Part shown: piece after piece, positions 42,101 to 52,800 of the stretch
Position numbering within the stretch: the stretch's first letter is position 1
How the letters are laid out: every line of letters starts with the position of its first letter
Assembly: GCF_001540865.1 (NCBI RefSeq)
Contig: NC_033625.1
Coordinates: 11,012,190 to 11,076,189 of the forward strand
Direction of reading: 5' to 3'
DNA length: 64,000 bases
Source of the DNA: Ananas comosus
Taxonomy: Eukaryota > Streptophyta > Magnoliopsida > Poales > Bromeliaceae
The notes under the pieces: model-generated
Seen by the model: the letters and a program-made list of their open reading frames with translations, nothing else
What the model was told of the DNA's origin: nothing
The model's database searches: none
Translations under genes and position numbers: made by a program

Positions 42101-43772
42101 TTCACAAATAACCCCACCAAATTTATAATTGTAATTTGGCCCTATCCCTGCCACGCAAGCACGACGCGAGCAAGGGTGGAGATGCTAGAATAAGTTCAAC
42201 ACAGTAATCCATTCACCGTGTCTAGGAAAAATATATATATTGCGAAAAAATATAAATATTGAAACGGGGGAATATAAGGGGAATATAAATATAGAACACG
42301 GTGAACCATTCACCGTGTTCAAACACGGTGAATGGTTCACCGTGTTCAACTTAACGTCCCTCCCCAGCCAGCTTGCGCGTCGCTAGGCTGATGTAGCGCC
42401 TGCATGGCAGGGATAGGGTCAAAATTACAATTATAATTTGATGGGGCTATTTGTGAAAAAAAAAACTTTTTTAAGCAGGGCAAATGCAAAAAAAGCCCAT
42501 AAAAAGTTTTTACTCTATTTCAGTGAAAACTTTTTTTAACTCTGGATATGGTTATCTTCAATCGATTCTAGTGTAGTTAGTTGATTTTAATAAATGTAAT
42601 GTTAGGCAGCATCATTCACAGAAAGTGACAGCAAATGGAGAACAGGTAACAACAACGCGTCTTAATCGTATCAAAGTGCTTTGAATTATAATAGATTCTC
42701 AACAATTAGGTAACACATACATATAAAAATAATCTAAAAAAGAGGGTCGCTACTTACATCTTCTGCAATGGTTATAATATCTGGATTAAGTTCATGCAGC
42801 ATCTCATTCGCTAGAATTAGGTATGTCAAAGCATCCTTGTCAACATATTGATTACAAAACCTACAATAAAATAAACACACCTCAAAGAAGCTACAGAACA
42901 TATTCAAACACAAAATGACATACGAAAACAAACACAAAACTCAAAAGTGAGTTTATAACATGTAATGAACTGTGTTTAGAGTCTTCAGTCTGCTAAGAAA
43001 TTTAAGGACTATACAAGCATCCATAAGTATCTGAAGTTGAACATGTTCGGAGCCTTGGGTCAAATTAATGATGTTCTACGATGGAATGAATAAAGATTTA
43101 TTAAATAACAAGTATTTTTAGACAGCAATTGGTTAACAGGACCGAAGAGGATAATTGCGACAAAGTGCAGGCAATGTAGAAACAATTTACACAAAAACCA
43201 CATGAACACTGGACAAAAAGAAAAAGTTAAAGAGAACAGATCTTTTTGTCAAATCAAGATCGGCTAAAGGGGAATGCTTGACTTATAACCTGTCGATTAG
43301 CATGTTACTGTACATATGATCAACTTACATTGATTAGAAAGGTGACCAAGTGGATGCAAGTTTATCACCCATCAAATTTGTTAATTGGTTAAAGCTGGCA
43401 TTTAGTGCAAGTTTGCACCCAATATTGTTAATATCATACAAGAGACTTTAGCTGGACTCGAGCATAAACTATTTCCTCAGATCACATGACTGCCTCCTTC
43501 CAAGCTAGAGAAAGTCCTATAACCAAAAGTAGGTGATAGGGAGAAGTTGTAATACCCGTACGCAGTTAACTAAAATAAAAATTTTAAATATGCGGGTGTG
43601 ATTATAGAATAGTGATAAACCCGTCATTATAAATTTCGATTTATTGCAATCGGATTAAACCGATTTGGTTGGATTTGATTTTTGGATTAATTTATACTCT
43701 ACTAGTTAGAGTAGGATTCAGATTTAGCCCTCAGTAATCACCTATAAATAGGTGATTTAGGGAGGGTGTACA

Positions 43773-43822
<50 letters not shown>

Positions 43823-46800
43823 GAGAGAGAGAGAGAGTTGTGCTGGAATACTATCGGTAGCAAACGGGCTCCGTTACCACCCATTTGTTTTCGATGATGA
43901 AGTCTCCAAATCGACGATCGACACCGTTGAACATGATCTATACCATTTGAAGCATCTAGAAACCAAATTTCATGCTTTTTCAATATTGTTCACTTGTCCA
44001 TCAAGTGAACACAAAAATGAACGGCTGAAAATTAAAATTCTTTAAAAAGTGATGATAGGAGTCTTGTAATCAAGATCAAGAGTATAAATAGTTTAAAGAA
44101 TTTTCTAACCAAAATTCAATTGATTTGGATATCTTTACGTCGTTAAACGAGAAAACGTGTTATATCGACCATTAAAATTACAAATTTTGAAACAATTTGA
44201 TCGTTAAGCTAATAATGTCGCTGTGACATCCCAATAGTCCCACATCAGATGGGAATGGGGTTGTCATTGGGTTTATAAGAGGACTTCACCCTAGTAATAA
44301 TAACTGGGCTTAAGCATTTGGGCTGGTGGTTTGGGTCCAACGAGTTATTATTGCTAATGGGTTGGGTCGTTACATTTGATATCAGAGCCAGTTCACTAGC
44401 CGAAAGTGTGAGATGAGTCTTAGCTGAGATAGGATCGGAATGATAGACTAAGCCAAGGTCGGTGATTGACAGGCTAAGTCAGAATCGGAATGACAAAGGC
44501 TAGCGAGATAAGTCTCACATCGCCTTGTGATCTTGGGTTGTGTGTGTTTAGGGCTGACGAGGACGTCAGGGCCTAAAAGAGGGGAGTCTGTGACATCCCA
44601 ATAGTCCCACATCGAATAGGAATAGGGTTGTCATGGGGTTTATAAGGGGACTATACCCTAATAATAATAATTGGGCTTAAGTATTTGGGGTTAGTGGTTT
44701 GGGCTCAACGAGTTATTATTGCTAGTGGGTTGGGTCATTACATTGGGTTGAAGAGAACATCAAGGCCTAACCCCGGGGAGTCTGTGACCATCCAATAATC
44801 TAACATCGGGTGGGAACGAGATTGTGATTGGGTATTTAAAAGACTACGCACCCTAATAATAATAACCGGGCATAAGCATTTTAGGTTGGTGATTTAGATC
44901 CAACGAGTTATTATTGCTAGCGGGTCGGATTGTTACACCCTCCTGCCATACTGTGCCCGTAAACTAGGAGCACAGCACAAAAAGGGCAAGGGTCCCATTT
45001 GTCGCGGCACCCCACACGGTACCCTCGAGAGACAACCGTATAACATGGGTGCTATGGTACTAGGGGTGGAAACGAGCCGAGCTCGAGCGAGCTTACCTCG
45101 GCTCAAATTCGGCTTGAAATTAGTTTCAAGCCTAAATTTAAGCTCAAACTTGGATTGAAATTAATTCGAGCCGAGCTCGAGCGAGCCTAATTTCGAGTCG
45201 AGCGAGCTCGAGCCCTAAACGAGCCGCTTGAAATTCTCAACATCATACAATCAATAGTTTAATTTGTATAGAATATAATCTATAATTTGATATAAAAATG
45301 TCTACTAGTTCAAAGTACAAAATAATTATATGAAATATAGTATTATAATATAAAGAAAAATAATTTATGAGTTAAATGTCTAATCTTTTCAGCATCACAT
45401 GTCTTCTCTTCCGCCTTCAATCTCATATTATTCATTTTCACTTATGCAATCAAAAATAAATAAATTATATAGGTAAATATTGGATTAAATTATCCAATCA
45501 TATATAACTAAAATTAAAATTTTATATNTCACATGTCTTCTCTTCCGCCTTCAATCTCATATTATTCATTTTAATTTATACGGTCAAAAATAAATAAATT
45601 ATATAGATAAATATTGGATTAAACTATTTAATCATATATAACTAAAATTAAAATTTTATATAAATAATAATTTTTTACTTCAAAAATATTCTGTATATTT
45701 TCTCAAGCATACAATTAATAGTAAGGAAGGCAACGGTGGGCATATACTGTTACTTGGTAACTTGGAGGGCTTCCAGCTTGGCCACTGACGGTGAAAGACA
45801 GAAAAAGAGAAAGAGAAAAACATATTAAAAATTTAGAGCTCTGTGAAAGAAAGAAAGAAAGATAGAAAGAAAGAAAGAAAAAATGTATAAATTTAGTGAA
45901 ATTTTGCTTTTTTATTTGTTTATTGGGTTTGTTTTTATGGGCCAACAACATTGGCCCAATTTTAACTAAACTCAGGTTATTCACTCAGCCTATATATAAT
46001 TAAAATATATTTTATATATATAGATTTGGGCTAGAATACTATTGATAGCAAAACGTCCTTTTTGCTATCAAGTTTTTAGCCTTTGGATCAACTTTTTCAT
46101 CATTTTTAATCATTGGATTAAATACTATAACCCAGTGGGGAGCACTCAACCCTAGGGGGACCACTCAACTCTAACCGACTAATATCATCCTAATCCTACA
46201 ATTTCTCATCCAAGTGTTAAAAATTTGATAGCAAAAAGAGCGTTTTGCTATCAATAATATTCCAACATATATATATTATCGTCGGCAGCGTCAGATGTAT
46301 ATATATATATATATATATATAGTGTAGAACTACTATGCTATCGAAAATGTAGAGGATTTGATGTTTCCGAATTTTTGACCCTTTGATTAAGAATTGTATG
46401 GTTGAGATGATTGCGGTTCCCCATAGGATTAAATAATACTCCTAGGATTGAGTGGTCCCTGCAAGGTAATAATAGTATTAATCCAAAGATAAGAAATGAT
46501 TAAAGGGGTTGATCCAAGAATCAAAAAATCGAAATCACCAGATCCTCTATATTTTCGATAACATAGTAGCTCTACTATATATATATATATATATATTCAA
46601 GCTTTTCGAGCTTTTCGAGCCTAATTCGAACGAGCCGAGTAATACTCAAGCTCGGCTTGAAATGAATTTCGAGCCTTTTTTTTTGTTCAAGCTCGGCTCA
46701 TTTAATTTCGTGTCGAGCTCGAGCGAGCCAAATATCGAGTCGAACGCGAGTCGAACGCGAGCCGGCTCGCTCATTTGCCAGCCCTATATGGTACATGCCA

Positions 46801-49800
46801 TGTGCACCTCTCATTTTTCTTTTTCCTTTTATTCTTTCTCTTTTCTTTATTTTTTTACTTTCTCATTCATCTCTTTCATCTTTCCTCTCTTTTATTTCTT
46901 CCTTTACTTTTATTCTCGTCTTTCTTTCTCTACTTGCTCTTTCCATCCAATCTCTTTGCTTTCTTCTCTTCTATCCTAAGATATTTCTCTTTTTTCTTTT
47001 CTAAGAGACTACTTAGAGGCGAAGAAAAACCAAAAATCTTGGATCTACTTATAAGGTAAGCCAAAATATTCATAAATCAAAACTTCCCTCCATAGTTTTA
47101 AAGTTTCTATTGATAAACATGGAACTTCGTAAATTTTTATTAATAATTTATAAAAATCTGAAAATAAATGAAATATTGAAGCCATTAATGTCCAAATCTA
47201 CTAAATCTAGTCATTATACAGCTCATTCTTGAATTTTCTTGATAGACGTCACACTTTTGCACAAAATTTTGAAAAAAAAATGATTTCCCCTAATTTTGAA
47301 TATGTTAGATACAAAAAATATTTAAACGTTGTTCTCTACAATCTTAAGAGTTTAGAGTACAACAGTTGTTTCATATAATTTGACATAGTATTAGAACAGG
47401 AGGTCATGAGTTTGAGTCACACCGAACTCCTAGTGTAATACCCCCTTTTTTTTTTTAATCTGATAGAGGGGGTTTATTTTGCTTAACTTAAAAAGTCTAG
47501 GGGTTTACATGCAATTATGCAACCCTAATTAATAAAAAGCCTCCTAATCTGTCTTTTCCTCTCCAATACAATCACCCCAACTGGCTATTCTCTTTTATTC
47601 TCTTGTCCAACCTGATCCGCGCGAGCCTTTCCTACACATGCACAATCTCTATTTCTCTTTTCCACATGATCCTCGATCTCGTCTTTTGGAGCCACGCACC
47701 GCCGCACTTCTTGATCTTCGTCGGCATCCTTTGCTTCAAGGCGGACATTGTTGGAGCGTCAAAGGCATTTCGTTTGTCGTCGTTTCCTTCATCGTCATTA
47801 AAAACGTTCTGTTAATTAATTTGATACTCGACGTTTGACCGAATTATATTCAGATTATTTAGAGATAAGCAACCTAGCATCCATTAGTTTAATTTTTGGT
47901 AAAAAAAAATTATAAAAATATGTTACAATATGGAAAATTCCTTTTTGTATAGTTTTTTTCAAAATAAGGGTTAAACTTGCTTATATAAAGTACAAATAGT
48001 TGAAGGAAAAAGATTTTTCAAAATTTTGATTTGACTGCTATGCAGATTTTAAATAAATGCGCTTTAGAAATTGTACTTATTTGATTAAATTTTAATATTT
48101 AATAATTTGTTCCCTTCCTAACTGTTGAACTGGATAAATAATTTTGAAGTCATGGTGTCTCTTGGTATATTGCTATAATGATGTTGGCCATGTCGACATG
48201 AATTTTGTGATAGAAGCTAGCTTTAATTTTGTGACGCGCATTTGGGTGCAATTTTGTGACGCGCTTTTGGGTGCAATTTTGTGACGCACCTTAGATTGCA
48301 ATTTTGTGACACGCCTTCAGACGCAATTTTGTGATGTGCCTCCGGATGCAATTTTGTGATACGCCTCCAGGTGCTATTTAGATTCATCTTCGGGTGCTTT
48401 CGCTTTGTGATCGTGCCTTCGGTGTCTCTAATGTGTGTTAAGGACCTCAACCAATGGATCGTTAGTTATAGGACACTTCCGTTTCGAATTCTAATTTTTG
48501 AAATAAGAATATTTTTGTTAAAATTCTATTTTTCTTAGTTTCTTATAAAACATGCATGTTTAAGACTGAATATTCTTAAACATGATTTGTAAAAGTTTGT
48601 GAAACTCAGTCATCACTATTATATTTTTAGTATGAAAATTTATTTCTGATTATTTAGAAAATTTTCTATTTTGCATGCTTAATCCGACTAATGTGGTGTA
48701 TCTTTGCTTACCCAGGTACCGAATCTAATCAGCTTGTCGGGTATTGGGACGAATGAACATTAGAAGTACAGTGCACTCTAAGCCTATGTATATAAATATA
48801 GTTAGACTGCTGTGCTGAATTTATAGTGAATAATACTTAGTATTGTTTTTTGAAATTTTATAAGTTCTGAGCAGAAGATGATCAGTTGAATAAGTCAGAA
48901 CACATGAATTTTGGATTTCTATGATCAGTTTAAATTTAATACTGTTTGTTTCGTAGCCTTGCATATTTGTAATTAATTAGTTATAAATATATGGCGTCTG
49001 TTATGCCGTGGGTTAGGGGCGTGACACCTTCATTACTGATTTCCTCCTGTTTATTTCAAGTCCACATAATGGGCCTAACAAAAAGTCTCAGACCCCAAAC
49101 GTGAGGGGTAGTGTTAAATATAAAAATACTTAAAAACTGTTCTATAGAAATCGAGTTTTTATTAAATAAAATTCGAAATGTTGGGGCATTTCTGTGAAAT
49201 TTTATAATTTTCAATGACATATAATCGCCACTCGAGGTCTAGCAGTGCCGTAAGTCGTGGGACGGACTTTACTACGATTTCGCAAGACAAATGCGTGGTT
49301 TGGAGAGAAAAACAGCAAGAGAGCAACCGATAAATTGCGGGTTTTTCTACAATAAACGCGAAACTTTGTGCCAAATTGCGAAAAAATATTACTGGGAGGT
49401 GCTACTCTACAAAATGCACGCGTTGGAGGGTTTTGAGTAAGAAACTCAAAAACAGAGGGACTAAAATGTAAATTGTACATTATGTATTTGAGAATCAAGG
49501 GTTTTTTAACCCTTTTTCTCTTCGCTCCCCCTCTTTCTTCACCCTAGCCACCATCTACCACCCCATTATTGTCACCAACGCCTCCCCAACCTCTAGCGAC
49601 CCAGAACCGCCGCCGCCAACCTTCTGAACCTTCGGCAACCTCCTCCGGCATTGCCTCACCATCACAAGCCTCTACTCAAGCCTCGATCTGGCCAAAGCTT
49701 AAGAGTAAAAGAGCTCAGCCCTATTGATCCGCCACCGCCACCGCCACCGCCGCCGCTCCCAACCGCCAGCCACCGCCTCTCTGGCCCTCTCGTTAGACCC

Positions 49801-52800
49801 TAACTTCTCTAGTCACGGCCAGCCACCCATGGCCGCACGTGAGAAAAACTTCCTGATGTCCCTACTGCTGCTGGCTAAACCAACTCCAGACCGAGATCCC
49901 TATTCTAGCCGTCTCTGCTGCCAGCGACCCCGCCGCTGTGGAGCAAACCCTCCTAGGTGCTCCTATATTGTCGCCCTCCCTTTCTTTGTGTTCCGATTGA
50001 CCCTCGATTACTGGTTGGACTACAATGCTCTTGAGGACAACTTGGTTCGAATGAAAGGTTGCTCCAACTTTGTAGCTGACAACTGTTGGCACTCCGGATC
50101 ATCAGCACGGTGACCAAAATGTTGTTGCCTATCTATTAGAGTTGTTGGTCGGCTTCCAAATTGCAGAATCGTTGGCAATTAGCCTAAACTTCAAGTTCCA
50201 TAGTAATTGTGCGATTAGATGAGTTATTGGGGTCTCTTGTGCAAATGTGCGCCACTGGCTGCCTTAGGAAGCATTACTAGAGCTAAAGTAGTTCTAGGAT
50301 GAGTGACCCCCTGGGAAGTAGGGGCGTGACATCGTGGGCTGCGAAAGTGCTTCTGGTAAATTTTCAAGAATTCCGACGGGTATTCAGAATTGGTAAAAAG
50401 GAACCGATCATCTGATCGCATCATTTAGTAGTTAAGATAACTTTGGGTCACTTTGGTATTGGTTTGGGTTGTAGGATTAATTATCACTCCATGGGATCCT
50501 TCTTATGCCAGGGCGACGTTTAGGAGCATCTATTGAGTCGTGGACTCGGGTTCAATTTTTAGGTGGGTTTAGGGTTTAGGTTTCAATCCGAAGTCGGTAA
50601 AGTGGTGCCTACTCAATTACCTTCTTTTATCCTTTATTCTCCTCAATGATTGAGTGTATGTTTTGCAACACCTAACTTATTATCGTAGTTGGTCAACTTC
50701 AGTTAATACTTCATGTAGACTATTCTTTGAGATGTCTAGCAGTAGACCTTTCATTACTTGATTACAAAACAGCAGTCAACCTGGCTGGTCGGCATTATAC
50801 TACTACCTTTGTAACATTGTTTGACTATTGGTCGGTGAACTTTTTAGTTATCTCTGTTAGCTATTTGCCGACAAGTTGGCTATTGAGCATATAACATCGA
50901 TCGCCACCGCTTATAGAGCATTTCACCTACACCAATGGTTTGGCCACCACAACGATATTCTATTTCGAAAAAAGTGGCTGTGTTCCCACCACTAAGCCCT
51001 ATGTGGTATTTTCGTAGTGGGGTACTAATACCGGTGACTGAGCACAAGTGTGGCATTGCCTAAGATCTTTAGACCAACACGGCGGTATTTGGATTAGGTT
51101 TGAATATTAGACTATTTGTCCAGTTGATGCATATATGTATTTGTTTATCCTTGTTACAGTAGCGGCGGTATCATTTCAGATGTTTAGTCGTATACTTTTT
51201 TTTTCCTACTTTACTTTCACTATTGTATCAATTATATTTATTCATACATGTTGTATTTATCTTATCGCTCTCTCTTCTTACCAGTACATACAACTTGCCT
51301 TCGGCGGCTTGCAATACCACTAAGAAACATGTTTACAAGCTTTTCACCCCCTGTTTTCCCCGGTGACGATAGAGGTGAGAATCAGTGCGTGAGGGAGCTA
51401 TTAGATAGACATGTCTCCCTGGCAATAACTTTGAAATTTATTTTTACTTATATTTTAGACACTTGTTACTTAATTATCCCTCATGTTAATAATTGTCAAT
51501 TTATGCTTCTCAGTAGTTTCTTATAGATTCTTTTGGTTTTTGGTATCTCTTTACCGTATTTGTTGTTATTCATTTTGTTAGTCGATCATTTAATTGTATG
51601 TTATTATCTATTATCATTATTGTTGTTACTATTGCAGTTCATGTGATGGTTGAATGTTGTATTCTTTGTCCCTACGCCATACATATGCGTGGGAGACTTT
51701 CCATTTGGACAGAGGAGACTTCGCCCATGAGGCGAGTCTGCACAATCTTTTGGGCCTAAAAAAGTATGTTTTTCACTGTTTTCCCTACAAAAATTTATAC
51801 AAAAAAGCCTCGGGCGATAACATGTCCTACAACGATTGTTTCATATAATTTAACAAAATATATAACTTTCAGAATTCCAAAAAATGAAAAGATAAATTGA
51901 AGTTATTATTCTCTCATTCCACTTGATTTAGTCATCATACAAAGTTTTCATCAACGTTTAAAGTGCCATAGCACGGGGGCGTTGTAACGCCCCAATAGTC
52001 CCACATCAGGTAAGAAATGATTCTGATTGGAATATATAAGGCCTACGCGCTAGTAATAATAACTGGACTTAAGCATTTTGGGTCGGTGGTGTGAGACCAA
52101 CGAGTTATTGTTGCTAGCGGGTCGGGTCGTTACAATTGGTATCAGAGCCGAATTGTAGCACACTGGACCTTTGCAAATTGCGAGGTTCGAGTGTTTGATT
52201 TGGATTCCGAACTTTTCCACACTTGGTGGAAGGTCGTGGATGGTAATCCGGCCTAAAAGTTCGATTTCTGGAATTTTGGCTTAGTCCTGAGAGTTTTCAC
52301 TCTCGGGGACCAGTCCCTGGTGGGAGAGACCGGTCCCCCCGGAACAGTGTTGCGGCAGACTTGAGGCAACCGGTCCCTGGCTGTGAGAGACCGGTTCCCG
52401 AACGTTGGTTTTGCGGGGAGGACCTGAGAGACTGGTCCCAGCTGGGAGAGACCGGTCCCTCTGGGCGAAAATTGCCCAGTCCGGGCTGATGCACAGTTTT
52501 GATTGTTGAGGGACCTATGTGGATATTGTTACCTGGGAGGGCTTTTAGGCCATTTCTCCTCTCTCTTTCCCTCATTTCTTACTCTCTCACGCTCTCTAGA
52601 AAGAGAAGAAGGAGAGGCAAGAGGAAAAGAAGGAGAAGGAGGAGAGTTTGCTTCGTGGACTTTGGACTTCTTCCTCAACCTCTTCTTTCACCATTGGAGA
52701 CTTGGGGCTTGCTTTTGAAGCTTGGTAGTGGATCAATCTTTAACCCTAGAGGATTTCGAACTTGGTTTGGAGCATCCTAGAGGTTAGTTGATGATTTCCT

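Larger units (their letters stand above)
45061..46786. mobile_element. Non-autonomous hAT element, 1.7 kb, TSD TATGGTAC
   Basis: Ends TAGGGGTGGAAACGAGCCGA and its complement form ...GCTCATTTGCCAGCCCTA. A perfect 8-bp TSD TATGGTAC flanks it (45053-45060, 46787-46794), the hAT size. Subterminal GAGCTCGAGCGAG/CTCGGCTC words repeat on both sides. No transposase. It contains two nested MITEs, an internal near-repeat (45398-45660) and a single N at 45528. Confidence 0.9.

Noticed and set aside
46509..47059. Hydrophobic ORFs rich in Phe, Leu and Ser in three overlapping frames
   Set aside because: Product of a CT-rich low-complexity stretch; no membrane-protein family match.
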